DNA from: Chitinivibrionales bacterium | Lineage (GTDB): Bacteria > Fibrobacterota > Chitinivibrionia > Chitinivibrionales > JANQEN01 | Reading direction: 5' to 3' | Assembly: GCA_028278335.1 (NCBI GenBank) | Contig: JANQEN010000146.1 | Span: forward strand, 1-64,000 | Length of the DNA: 64,000 bases | Part shown: positions 46,899 to 56,193 of the stretch, in pieces | Layout: each line of letters opens with the position of its first letter | How positions within the stretch are numbered: position 1 is the stretch's first letter | Made by a program: the position numbers and the translations under genes | Notes under the pieces: generated by a model | Told to the model about the DNA's origin: nothing | Seen by the model: the letters and a program-made list of their open reading frames with translations, nothing else | Database searches by the model: none

Positions 46899-47765
46899 AT
46901 GACAATTATCTTTGTTTTACTTATGTTAATATTTCTTCCCTACTTAATTGGATTGTTCGCACGAGTTGCCTCTACTGCTATTTGCTCTTCTAATAAACCT
47001 CCAATTTTTCTTTTTCATTCCGTCACAACAGTGAAATCATTAGATCGTTCACATATCCAAGCTAAAACACTTGAGAGTTTTTCTCATTATCTGATCCAAA
47101 ATGATTTTAAAACCTGCACAGCCTTTGAAACTGTGCAAAAAATGCAAAGCCACAACAGGATAGATCAAAACACGGTTACCCTCCTCTTTGATGATGGATT
47201 TGAAAACTTTTATACCCATGCCTTCCCCATTTTACAGGAATTTGATCTTAAAGCATCAGTTTTTCCGGTTGTTGATTGTCTGGGAGATTCAATGGTTTTT
47301 GATGTGTACAAGCCAAAACCTTGCCTTACAAAGGAGCAACTTACCCACATTGCAAAGGCTGGATTTGAAATTGGTAGCCATACGATGACCCATCCAGACT
47401 TAACACTCATTTCAAACAAACAATTACAGTATGAACTTGCTCAGTCAAAGGATTTTCTTGAATCAATAACTAATAACCCTATTCATACCATCTCATTTCC
47501 CTTTGGAAGTTGGAACCATCGTGTGTGGGATTTTGCACAGGAATGTGGCTACACTGCTGCTGTAGCTTATAGAAAGCATCGAATTGCATCCAAATCAATT
47601 CTATCTGCACGGGGTGTGTATGCCTTTGATTCAATTGAGGACTTACAATCAAAACTACATAACCGTGGATTTTCCAACTCTTTGGCTCGGGAAATCATTA
47701 TGCCCCATTTTGCCAAAGGAACCGCTCTTTGGAAATTCAGAAAAGAGTATACGCTCTTTACATAA
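46899..47765 (+). CDS. Polysaccharide deacetylase-family protein
   Basis: 288 residues. N-terminal signal anchor (about 2-22), then a NodB-type deacetylase core: TLLFDDGFENFY (D98, D99), GSHTMTHPDL (H161, H165) and SFPFGSWNHRV. The metal triad Asp-His-His is complete. It removes acetyl (or similar) groups from a wall or surface polysaccharide; the substrate is not evident. Monocistronic, convergent with the MFS gene downstream. Confidence 0.88.
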   Translation: MTIIFVLLMLIFLPYLIGLFARVASTAICSSNKPPIFLFHSVTTVKSLDRSHIQAKTLESFSHYLIQNDFKTCTAFETVQKMQSHNRIDQNTVTLLFDDGFENFYTHAFPILQEFDLKASVFPVVDCLGDSMVFDVYKPKPCLTKEQLTHIAKAGFEIGSHTMTHPDLTLISNKQLQYELAQSKDFLESITNNPIHTISFPFGSWNHRVWDFAQECGYTAAVAYRKHRIASKSILSARGVYAFDSIEDLQSKLHNRGFSNSLAREIIMPHFAKGTALWKFRKEYTLFT

Positions 47766-47799
47766 AGGTTACCTAAAGAAAAACATAGTGATAAATTGA

Positions 47800-49089
47800 C
47801 TATTGAAAAGACTCATTTTTAGTTGAAATCGTCCCTAAGACTCCACCACCAATTATAAAAAGAAAGGAAATCGCTGCAATTCCCGCACGAGAAGCAAGTT
47901 GTGATGGCAATTGTAGACTATGAAAAATTACATTTGATAAAGCAACAATAGCAGGGCCAATAATAACGGCAAATCGGCCAACCATATTATAAAATCCAAA
48001 ATACTGACTCTCCTTGTCAGGAGGGATCATTTTTGAAAACAACGATCTACTTAAGGCTTGAATCGCTCCTTGGGCAGTACCAGTTAAGCAAGCAAAAAAG
48101 ATAAAATGACCACCGGTTCGAAGAATCCAAGCGCCTCCACCAGTGATCACAACATATATACCAATTGCAATGAGAATAACTTTTTTAGGCCCAATACTTC
48201 TTGACAGATATCCAAAGGCAAGGGCAGAGGGAAAGGCAATAAATTGAACGCAGAGCAATGCAATCATCAAGGTACCCATAGGAATACCTAAGGAGAGACC
48301 AAAATCAGTACTCATCAAAACAACCGTATGCACGCCGTCAATGTAGAACCAATAGGCAATGAGAAAAAGCAGTACTGTTTTTTGTCGAAAAATTGCTGCT
48401 CCGGTTACACCAATTTTTGTCAATCCTTCGCGAATTATTATGTGGAAAGGTTTTAGAGCATCAGCCTTCTTCTCATGGACAAACAATACCAAGGGTATTG
48501 AAAACAGGAGCCACCACAGAGCGGCTGATAAAAAAATGAGGCGAATAGCCATTGTTGAGTCTGCAATACCAAAAAGCGTGGGATTTTTGAACATCAATAA
48601 ATTTACAATAAAAAGCAAACCGCATCCTAAGTATCCTAATGCATACCCCCAGGATGAGACTATATCCCGATTGTTAACATCAGCAACATCAATTAAAAAA
48701 GCATCATAGAATAGGTTTGCCAGATTAAATCCAATTCTTGCAGCAATAAAAACCAACAGAGCGGTAAACCATTCTCCCTGGGGAATAAAGTATAGAAGAA
48801 AGGTCATAAGGACACCAAGACTTGCAAAAAGAACCAAGAACTGTTTCTTAGCTCTTCCCACCCCGGCCAATGCTCCTAACACTGGAGAGAGGATAGCTAC
48901 ACAGAGCCCTGCAAAGGCATTGCCAAATCCCAACCGAGCTGTACTGATTGTGGCATCGACTCCACTAGACCAAAACCCTTTAAAAAAACCGGGAAAAAAG
49001 GCAGCCCCCACAGTAAGGATGAAGGCAGAATTGGCCCAATCATATAAACACCATGCCCAAACAGCTTTTTTATGGGCGGATAGACTCAT
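47800..49089 (-). CDS. MFS transporter, UMF1/Atg22-like
   Basis: 429 residues with 12 hydrophobic helices. The N-terminus (VWAWCLYDWANSAF) is the hallmark of the Atg22-like UMF1 group of major-facilitator transporters, whose fungal members export amino acids from the vacuole. Bacterial substrates are unknown. The ATG overlaps the upstream exported-protein gene by four bases, so they form one unit. Confidence 0.85.
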   Translation of the reverse strand: MSLSAHKKAVWAWCLYDWANSAFILTVGAAFFPGFFKGFWSSGVDATISTARLGFGNAFAGLCVAILSPVLGALAGVGRAKKQFLVLFASLGVLMTFLLYFIPQGEWFTALLVFIAARIGFNLANLFYDAFLIDVADVNNRDIVSSWGYALGYLGCGLLFIVNLLMFKNPTLFGIADSTMAIRLIFLSAALWWLLFSIPLVLFVHEKKADALKPFHIIIREGLTKIGVTGAAIFRQKTVLLFLIAYWFYIDGVHTVVLMSTDFGLSLGIPMGTLMIALLCVQFIAFPSALAFGYLSRSIGPKKVILIAIGIYVVITGGGAWILRTGGHFIFFACLTGTAQGAIQALSRSLFSKMIPPDKESQYFGFYNMVGRFAVIIGPAIVALSNVIFHSLQLPSQLASRAGIAAISFLFIIGGGVLGTISTKNESFQ

Positions 49090-50387
49090 GTTTTTTTCTC
49101 TTTCTTCTCAGCAGCTGGAAAAAGGACATTGTTCAGTATAAGACGATAGCCTGGAGAATTTTTATGTAACTCTAACATGGTATGTCGATCACCGACCAGA
49201 TGGGCATAATCCTCTGGATCATGTCCTCCTAAAAAGGCAAATTGCCCCTTTCCCTTTACACCGTGAATATATTTAATCCGCTGAGTATTGGGTATAAGTC
49301 CAAGAACAACCACACTTTTTTTAATAATCGCTTTATTAAAGGAGGTTAAAAGTCCATAAAACCCCTTAATGGCGTCAGTATGATTTTGGGTTAGCATTGT
49401 TGGCACAGGATCGAGTTTTGCACTAAAAGAGAACAGCTGAAAGTCCATAGCAGGCTTCTTAAAGGGGGTGTTGACCATGTTCACATCAATATTGCCAAAA
49501 TAGGACTCTCGGGCACTTGTCTGGATGGTAAAATTTTCAAAGGCAAAGGTCTTTGCAAAGTCAAGCTTAGCTTTATACGTAGGATCAATTCCATCACCAT
49601 CAAAAGGAGCTTCAACAATATCGGTGCCAAGACTTGCCAAGGCAATATCCAAAGTATTGGTGGCACTACACATAGCAAAGAGAAAGCCGCCCTTCTCAAC
49701 ATAGCGAGAAATAGCCAGTGCCACAGCTTTTTTACATTCTGGGACAGTTGTAAAACCTAACCCCTTACTGAGCTTTTCCAGCTCCATCTTTTGTCGCTGA
49801 TACCAGGGAGCATTCCGAAAGGAGCGATAAAACTTGCTATATTGACCCGTAAAATCTTCATGATGCAAATGGAGCCAATGATAATCTCCGAGCTTTCCTG
49901 TCACAACCTCTCGATCATATATCTTGTCATAAGGAATATCTGCATAGGTCAGTGCCAAGGTAACCGCATCATCCCAGGGAAGTTTTCCCGGGGGAGTGTA
50001 CACAGCAATGTCCGGTGCCTTCTCTAAAGTCACCTTCTCCATATTATTATTTTCTATCACCGTTAAAATTTTGGCATATTCAGCACGGGACATGTACTGA
50101 ATGGTAACACCTGCTTTTCTTGCAGATAGCTCAACCTCCTTTGAATCTTCCAAAGCAAAGGAGCCACCACGATAGTTGAGTAGCCAATATGATTGCACAC
50201 CAAGCTTAAGTGCTCGATACACAACACCATACGCTTTAAGATGATCCGATTGCTTGCTATCCATGGGAATCAGATGCATGGCCTCTAAGGCAAAGAAGTT
50301 ACCCCAACAGACAATCAAAATTGGATATAAAAAAAGCGCGAAAAACCGCGCCTTTCTAAATGCATGATTTCTAAAGAAACGATTCAT
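49086..50387 (-). CDS. Conserved exported protein of FCB-type bacteria, function unknown
   Basis: 433 residues with a signal anchor (about 13-33) followed by FFALEAMHLIPMDSKQSDHLKAYG and YWLLNYRGGSFAL. I recall these stretches from a conserved Bacteroidota family often labelled asparagine synthetase B. I see none of the glutamine-hydrolysing or ATP-binding motifs of a real asparagine synthetase, so that label should not be used. A flavodoxin/GATase-like fold in the middle (KGGFLFAMCSATNTLDIALA) is possible. It lies between the beta-helix barrel gene and the MFS gene. Confidence 0.65.
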   Translation of the reverse strand: MNRFFRNHAFRKARFFALFLYPILIVCWGNFFALEAMHLIPMDSKQSDHLKAYGVVYRALKLGVQSYWLLNYRGGSFALEDSKEVELSARKAGVTIQYMSRAEYAKILTVIENNNMEKVTLEKAPDIAVYTPPGKLPWDDAVTLALTYADIPYDKIYDREVVTGKLGDYHWLHLHHEDFTGQYSKFYRSFRNAPWYQRQKMELEKLSKGLGFTTVPECKKAVALAISRYVEKGGFLFAMCSATNTLDIALASLGTDIVEAPFDGDGIDPTYKAKLDFAKTFAFENFTIQTSARESYFGNIDVNMVNTPFKKPAMDFQLFSFSAKLDPVPTMLTQNHTDAIKGFYGLLTSFNKAIIKKSVVVLGLIPNTQRIKYIHGVKGKGQFAFLGGHDPEDYAHLVGDRHTMLELHKNSPGYRLILNNVLFPAAEKKEKKT

Positions 50388-50391
50388 TGGC

Positions 50392-53226
50392 TTAAAATAA
50401 ATAAGTCATATGAAATCCGGCAATTTTCGCAGTATAATTTTCTCGTGATCCCTCATTGCCATCAGAATAATCTTCATATTTACCCATTACTATCGCAGAG
50501 AGTCGATTAGTAATAGCGTATTTTATATCAGCTTGAACACTCTTTTGTCTTAATTCAATAGTATAGGGTTTAGATGAGTTATCTTCATTTTGATGCCGAT
50601 ATTCTCCGGAGAGAATCAATGTCAGCTTCCGAGGAATAATATTCCAACGAAGATTATCTGAGACCTTTATATTGAGTTTTTTTGCATCCTCATCAACTTC
50701 AGTTTTATACTTTACATTGACGGTTATTTTATTACGCAGTATCCGCTTGATCCTAAAGCCAAACCGAGCAGTGACATTATTTTCCCATGAGTCATCCTCA
50801 TCCGCAATTGTCGAATCAAGCAATGTATTATTTGAGCTTGAAAAATCATTTTTATTGACTAAACGATACTTAAGACTATAATCGATACCGTTTTTGAACC
50901 GTTGCTTAACTTCAAGGCGAAAAGAGTTATCCAGTCGCTTATACTCATACGTATCGTATTCAGTAGTTGTATCTCCTACATATGAGCCTTGATCAGTTTT
51001 GTCCTGATAGCGGAGTGCCAGTTGTGCGCTAAGGGAAGGCTTGTAATCACCAAGTGAATGCTCTCCACTGAGACTGATAGTGTTATTATTGGTAGGAGTC
51101 TCATTATCTGTGTCATAGGAATATGAGGCAGAGGTACGTTCGTATTTGTAATTTACTTCTGCCATGGTCTTAGAAGAGAATTGACGCTGTGAACCTGCGC
51201 GGATAATCCTTCGGTCAGGCTCTAAATAAGGATTGCCTGCAGAAAAGTAATTTTCGGCAATCTCTAAATAGGATGCCTTAAAATCATATCCCTTAAGAGT
51301 GCCTTCAACGCCTAGAGAAAAAGCATAGTTGCTACTATCCGGTCGAATAACACCAAAAACCCTTTGTAAAGCAGGAAGAACATCTGGCTTATACCATGCA
51401 ATATCGGCGACCTCATCTCCCTGTAATGTATCATGAGCTCCCATATCCAGCTCAGCGTCAATCTCCATTCGACCATCAAGCAAAACGACATTGGCATCAA
51501 TACAACCAGTTGCGGCAATGACAGGGTCGGGTACTGCGGTATCTGTTATCTCATCGCTAAAAATTGATTTTTCATCCTGATCATGCGAGATAATACCTCG
51601 AAAGGAAATGGTTGAGTTATGGGTCGGTTTAATTGAAGCATTTGCCAGATAGGTTAATTGCTGCCTGATACTAAATCCCGTATCAACAGTATCACTAAAA
51701 ATCTCAACCTCATGATCACCAACGTCCTTTTTCTTTTCGGTCTCTCCTGCGGCAAGTTTAAACTCAATTCTTTTTGTTCCTCGCCCCATATCCCAAAAGT
51801 TACCGGTTAATTTTATTCCACGCATCTTTCTGCTGGATATGGATGTTTCGGAGATAGTCTCATAAAAATCACCAATCACAAAGGATTGTTCCGCGTAATT
51901 AATAGACATAGTAAAGAGTTCTGCGCGAACATATTTCGGATTATTCAACCAGGAGTTTCCATAGATATCTGCATTGATATTGACATCAAGGAGCCCTCGT
52001 TTCCCCTGAGCAAAGAGGATCAATTCTGGCTGCAATCCGTCAATTGGTTTGCCACTATGCTCCCCTAAAAATTTAGTTTGTTTGTATCGAGCCCGAGATA
52101 CCGTTGTATCTCCTGTGGTTGTATCCACAAGAGTATCCATATCATGGGGATGGACATGCGACTCTGGGTAATAAAATCCTAAACCGGTTTTAACGTTGCC
52201 GATAAAGCTTGTGTAAGATTCCCGTGGTGCCTTTAAGGCTGAAAAACCAGGTTTAAAATTATTGCCCGTCCGGATGGTTGCTTGGGCTTTAGGTAAGGCT
52301 AAAGACTTCACTGTTTCCGGAGGTTTTAGAATACGATCCATCTCTTTAGGTGTGACTAACTTCATATCGATAGTATTACCATAAACCATCTCACGCAACC
52401 GCTTTGATATCTCCTGTTCTGTGGCAATACCGGTTGAATTTTTGGTAAAATCCACAGCCACCGCACTTACGGATGCCTCTTTGCGTACTGCTATTCCCAC
52501 ATTATTACCTAGTACTTTACCCTTTTCAATTTTAAAAAAGGACTTACCATCACAGGCAATACCGGTACTGTTGTTCCTTATGACAATACTATCAGCACGG
52601 ACATCTGCACCAGCCTGACAGAGTATTGCACACACATGCCCCCACTGAAAAAGCGAGTTAACCACCAAAGCATCTGAATTCTTGACAACCAAGCCATGGA
52701 GAGAATTTTTCTCAAAGGTACACTCCTTGATTGTTGCTGAGCCATTTTCAATTAAGATGCCATAATTAGAGTGACGAATCAAACAGTGTTCAAAATGCGC
52801 CCGGGTTCTACTACGACAATAAATTCGATCCCAATCCCAGGGCTTTGGATTTTTTCGTGCAGACTGAATAACGACCGGCTCCTTTGGTGTACCCTTAGCA
52901 ACCAGTTCTCCAAAAACAGTTATGGTCGTATATTTTCCTCCAACAAGGATTTTTAAACCGGGCCCTAACTCTAACTTTTGCCCTGCTGGAACAATGATGT
53001 TACCTTTTATTAAAAAGGGACCATCTGTTTTTGTAAAGGATCCATACAATACACCACTGGGAATCTCTACAGCAGTGGAGGCTTCATCACTCAGAACAAA
53101 GGTTTCTGTACTCTTTTTCTTGCTGGTCAATCCCGTTGCATCTTGTTCAGAGCTAGCTTGTTTAGTAATTTGAGCACCTATTGAGAAAGTGATCAATGCA
53201 CATACCATGACAGCTTTTCTAATCAC
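50392..53226 (-). CDS. Secreted parallel beta-helix plus outer-membrane barrel protein
   Basis: 944 residues. Signal peptide, then a right-handed parallel beta-helix (about 65-275; TVFGELVAKGTPKEPVVIQS, repeated N-S-x-G-I turns such as SNYGILIENGSATIKECTF), a linker, and a long beta-barrel-like region (about 340-944) ending in aromatic-rich strands with terminal Phe. I chose GTG at 53226 because GGAGGAG lies six bases upstream. The TTG at 53232 touches that site. The barrel probably anchors the helix domain at the surface. It follows a FecR/Ig protein gene on the same strand. Confidence 0.65.
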   Translation of the reverse strand: MIRKAVMVCALITFSIGAQITKQASSEQDATGLTSKKKSTETFVLSDEASTAVEIPSGVLYGSFTKTDGPFLIKGNIIVPAGQKLELGPGLKILVGGKYTTITVFGELVAKGTPKEPVVIQSARKNPKPWDWDRIYCRSRTRAHFEHCLIRHSNYGILIENGSATIKECTFEKNSLHGLVVKNSDALVVNSLFQWGHVCAILCQAGADVRADSIVIRNNSTGIACDGKSFFKIEKGKVLGNNVGIAVRKEASVSAVAVDFTKNSTGIATEQEISKRLREMVYGNTIDMKLVTPKEMDRILKPPETVKSLALPKAQATIRTGNNFKPGFSALKAPRESYTSFIGNVKTGLGFYYPESHVHPHDMDTLVDTTTGDTTVSRARYKQTKFLGEHSGKPIDGLQPELILFAQGKRGLLDVNINADIYGNSWLNNPKYVRAELFTMSINYAEQSFVIGDFYETISETSISSRKMRGIKLTGNFWDMGRGTKRIEFKLAAGETEKKKDVGDHEVEIFSDTVDTGFSIRQQLTYLANASIKPTHNSTISFRGIISHDQDEKSIFSDEITDTAVPDPVIAATGCIDANVVLLDGRMEIDAELDMGAHDTLQGDEVADIAWYKPDVLPALQRVFGVIRPDSSNYAFSLGVEGTLKGYDFKASYLEIAENYFSAGNPYLEPDRRIIRAGSQRQFSSKTMAEVNYKYERTSASYSYDTDNETPTNNNTISLSGEHSLGDYKPSLSAQLALRYQDKTDQGSYVGDTTTEYDTYEYKRLDNSFRLEVKQRFKNGIDYSLKYRLVNKNDFSSSNNTLLDSTIADEDDSWENNVTARFGFRIKRILRNKITVNVKYKTEVDEDAKKLNIKVSDNLRWNIIPRKLTLILSGEYRHQNEDNSSKPYTIELRQKSVQADIKYAITNRLSAIVMGKYEDYSDGNEGSRENYTAKIAGFHMTYLF

Positions 53227-53268
53227 CAACAACTCCTCCTCAAGCTTACTTTACATTAAGGAAATATA

Positions 53269-55377
53269 TCACCGTACCTCAATCACTACATTCTTAAAGA
53301 CATCGCGATCAATGATGTCTCTAACTCGTATGAGTATTCTATTTTTGCCACGAACTATCTTTATATCAAATTCAAAATCAATGTCAGTAGTAAAGTTACG
53401 CAATGATTCAACATCTCCAGACTCTTTATTCTGCACAACAATCTCTTTAAGTGATTTGGGGTTATCATCGGGCAAATTTTCTACAGAAAACTCCAAAGTA
53501 AATTCCGGATCAAAATCATCGTCTGGTCCTGGTGGTGGAATATGAATTCGATGATAGTCACTGGCCGGTTCGGACATCCGAATTACTGGCATATCTGCTA
53601 TGCGGCTTATTTTTCCCCGAAGCACCACCGATCTATTCTCTGCCATATCTTCAGCATAAATTTCATACATATGAATTCCCGGTTCAACATCTAAATAAAA
53701 AGATGAACCAGGAGGGCCAGTCTCTATATCCTTTATGCCGTTGGTAAATTTATAGACCTTTATCTCATCAAAGGGTGTTTTGTCAAAAACGGTAAAGGGG
53801 TAGCGAGCTTCACGATATACGATAGGAAGTTTATTCGGTTGGATCGTTGGTATATCGGTATTGCATCGCTTGCCTGTTGGGTTAAAAAGAACGATCCTTC
53901 GCTCCTGCCTTGACTTTTCTTTCCCCTGTACCTCAAATTCAATTTCATGTTCTCCTGGCTCTTCCGGGATAATTATCATGTCATCAAACACACCATTTCT
54001 CACCCGAATGGAATTCCCCATAACGATGATCTCCTCTATAGAAACTGGACGGACAACGCCTTTGATTTGTAGTCGTTGTTTACAAACAATTTGTCTGTCT
54101 GTGGGTTGTTGAATCTTTAGTTGGATATCCTCTTCAATTACTTTATAAATGACAACCCTCGACTCGATCACTGATTTATCCTTATATGTAGCTTCTACCT
54201 CCAATGAAATTTCTCCCTCCTCATCGGGAATGGGAATCTCCTTTTTAAAACTTCCATCAGGAGCCACCGTAACATTCAATCCGGAAATGGTGACCTCTGC
54301 CTGAGGTGGAATAACCACACCAGCCACCTTAATGATTGGCTTATGTATAATCTGTCGGTCCTTTGGCTCAAAGAGCTGTAATTTGAGATCAACTGGTACA
54401 TCTTTAACAAAGTAGTGACGTACCACAGATTTAGTTTTCCCATCATGTTCTGCCTCAATAGTGATTGTGTATTCACCTTCCTCAGGCTTGGCCCGGATAC
54501 TCTTTCTAAATCCTCCCTTTGGACCAGGCTTCATTTTCATCCCTTCAACAAATACCTTAGCTTCATGGGGCTTTACAAACCCAGCTACAATTATTTGACT
54601 ATTTGGTATAACCACCTGACCATTTTGGGGTGATATAATTCTAAGAGATAGTTCAATAGGTTTTGTGACAACAGTGTCCTTTGTCTCCACAGTATCTTTC
54701 TTAGTTGGAATCGTATCCTGTACAAGAGTGTCCTTTTTTAATGTACCAGATTCACCCTCTTTCTTCTCGGTGATTTTTTCAATGACTATTGTTTTTTGCC
54801 CTTTGCGAACAGTTGTCTTCTCATTAGTTTTTAGCTCTGTCCCTTTTTTTGAGCCCTTAGGTGCTACATACACTCGACCTTCATACACTTCAATATTCGT
54901 TTTTGAGCGATCCACGTTAAATCCAACCCGGGTTCCCCGAATTGCTGCCACAGCCGTTGGTGTTTCAAACTTAAACTCAGATTTCTTATGCACCAACTTC
55001 TTAACATTTGCCATGAGCTGACCACTTAGGATCTTCATATTTGTTTTTTTTGATCCCTCTGGTCCGCGGGAAAGTGACGATAACTCTAATGTTGTATTTT
55101 CAGAGACATCAATCTTACTTCCATCATTCATCTCCAAGACAGCCTCGGATTCCACGAAAGTCCGAATTGCATCGCTCTGTTTTAATACCATATTTGGCCG
55201 TGCTGCTATCCATTTGGGTGATTTATTACGCTGGATTTTTACTTCACCGATCATACTTTTTATACGACATTTTCTTTCATTACCCTGCCCATTTATTCCA
55301 ATAGCAAACCCAAAACAAAGCACTCCAACAAATAAAGAAAAAAATGCTTTATCTTTCATTTTTATGCAGCCTTTCAT
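53269..55377 (-). CDS. Secreted FecR-domain protein with Ig-like repeats
   Basis: 702 residues. Signal peptide (to about 30), FecR-like domain (about 38-185; GEVKIQRNKSPKWIAARPNM, then TAVAAIRGTRVGF), a Thr/Lys/Glu linker, then at least three ~95-residue Ig-like repeats (starts near 245, 340, 435: I-PQNGQVV, EPKDRQII, QPTDRQIV) and a final domain. FecR domains with AIRGT occur in secreted proteins unrelated to iron regulation. No transmembrane helix follows, so this is not a classical anti-sigma FecR. AGAGG six bases before the ATG supports the long start. Confidence 0.72.
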   Translation of the reverse strand: MKGCIKMKDKAFFSLFVGVLCFGFAIGINGQGNERKCRIKSMIGEVKIQRNKSPKWIAARPNMVLKQSDAIRTFVESEAVLEMNDGSKIDVSENTTLELSSLSRGPEGSKKTNMKILSGQLMANVKKLVHKKSEFKFETPTAVAAIRGTRVGFNVDRSKTNIEVYEGRVYVAPKGSKKGTELKTNEKTTVRKGQKTIVIEKITEKKEGESGTLKKDTLVQDTIPTKKDTVETKDTVVTKPIELSLRIISPQNGQVVIPNSQIIVAGFVKPHEAKVFVEGMKMKPGPKGGFRKSIRAKPEEGEYTITIEAEHDGKTKSVVRHYFVKDVPVDLKLQLFEPKDRQIIHKPIIKVAGVVIPPQAEVTISGLNVTVAPDGSFKKEIPIPDEEGEISLEVEATYKDKSVIESRVVIYKVIEEDIQLKIQQPTDRQIVCKQRLQIKGVVRPVSIEEIIVMGNSIRVRNGVFDDMIIIPEEPGEHEIEFEVQGKEKSRQERRIVLFNPTGKRCNTDIPTIQPNKLPIVYREARYPFTVFDKTPFDEIKVYKFTNGIKDIETGPPGSSFYLDVEPGIHMYEIYAEDMAENRSVVLRGKISRIADMPVIRMSEPASDYHRIHIPPPGPDDDFDPEFTLEFSVENLPDDNPKSLKEIVVQNKESGDVESLRNFTTDIDFEFDIKIVRGKNRILIRVRDIIDRDVFKNVVIEVR

Positions 55378-55400
55378 AGGGAACCTCTTGGCGTATCCAT

Positions 55401-55429
55401 TTGACAGTACTCACTGCAAATGGTATAAT
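55401..55429 (+). promoter_or_regulatory. Consensus sigma70 promoter for the ybeY operon
   Basis: A perfect TTGACA (55401-55406), exactly 17 bases, and a perfect TATAAT (55424-55429). It is the only full consensus promoter I found in the window. It points at ybeY, about 215 bases away, so the transcript would carry a long AT-rich leader. Confidence 0.7.
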
Positions 55430-55646
55430 TATTATGGTTGAAATATTTTGTTCTAAAATTGATTAAAATCCAATAATTCGTTGATTTTCGGTGTGTTGGT
55501 AAAATTAATTAGATAAAAAAATTGTACCATGTAACGAACAGGTAGTCAATCAAATTAACAACTATATTTAATAGTCGAAAAGCACTTTAATCGTAGTTTT
55601 TTATTTCCTTCAATTGAGATAAAGGAAAGAGACAAAAGTTTTATTC

Positions 55647-56066
55647 ATGAATAAAATGAGCAATAAAAGCATACAGTTTTTCCACGATTACAAAACCCTT
55701 CCAGCACCTATTACAAAACTTTCAAACTGTGCAAAAGCTATTATTAAAAAGGAAAAAATATCCGATTTAAAAAGAATTAATATCATATTATGCTCAAATT
55801 ATAAAATTAGAAAATTGAATAAGGCATATAGACAAATCGATCGTCCCACAGATGTGCTCTCCTTCTTTTTTGGAGACGAAGACCTATTAGGTGAGATCTA
55901 CATATCATTACAAAAGGCAAAATCCCAGGCAAAACAGTTCGCCCTTTCATATGATGGCGAGATTAAACGTTTGTTTATTCATGGATTTCTTCATCTTCTT
56001 GGTTATGAGCATTCAAATGAAGAGGATAGAAAAATCATGGAATCACGAGAACAATGTTATTATTGA
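55647..56066 (+). CDS. ybeY: Endoribonuclease YbeY (rRNA maturation factor)
   Basis: 139-residue zinc metalloprotein needed for 16S rRNA 3' maturation and ribosome quality control. The signature HGFLHLLGYEH carries the three zinc histidines (H112, H116, H122), and RPTDVLSF sits near 66-73. Two ATGs (55647, 55656) are possible; neither has a close ribosome site. A 70-bp repeat insertion separates it from the corC-like gene. Confidence 0.92.
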   Translation: MNKMSNKSIQFFHDYKTLPAPITKLSNCAKAIIKKEKISDLKRINIILCSNYKIRKLNKAYRQIDRPTDVLSFFFGDEDLLGEIYISLQKAKSQAKQFALSYDGEIKRLFIHGFLHLLGYEHSNEEDRKIMESREQCYY

Positions 56067-56097
56067 ATATCCATGATAATTTCATATATTTTATAAA

Positions 56098-56167
56098 GGT
56101 GACCTCTAATAATTCAGTTTTGTTTTGCTGCAAGCTGCAGTAGGAAATGAATTTTTCGAGGTTATCC
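56098..56167. repeat. MITE-like element, short copy (family 1)
   Basis: A 70-base block begins GGTGACCTCTAATAATTCAG and ends TGAATTTTTCGAGGTTATCC, imperfect inverted ends. It shares both ends and the CGCAGTAGGAAATGAAT-like inner part (here CTGCAGTAGGAAATGAA) with the longer copy at 60367-60528. It sits in the ybeY-corC gap and covers the first codons of one possible corC reading. No convincing target duplication is seen at this copy. Confidence 0.65.
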
Positions 56168-56193
56168 TATCCAATTTTAAAAAGGAGATGTTA

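Noticed and set aside
49086-50387. Asparagine synthetase B
   Set aside because: A label often attached to this family, but no glutamine amidotransferase N-terminus or ATP-pyrophosphatase motif is present and the protein has a signal anchor.
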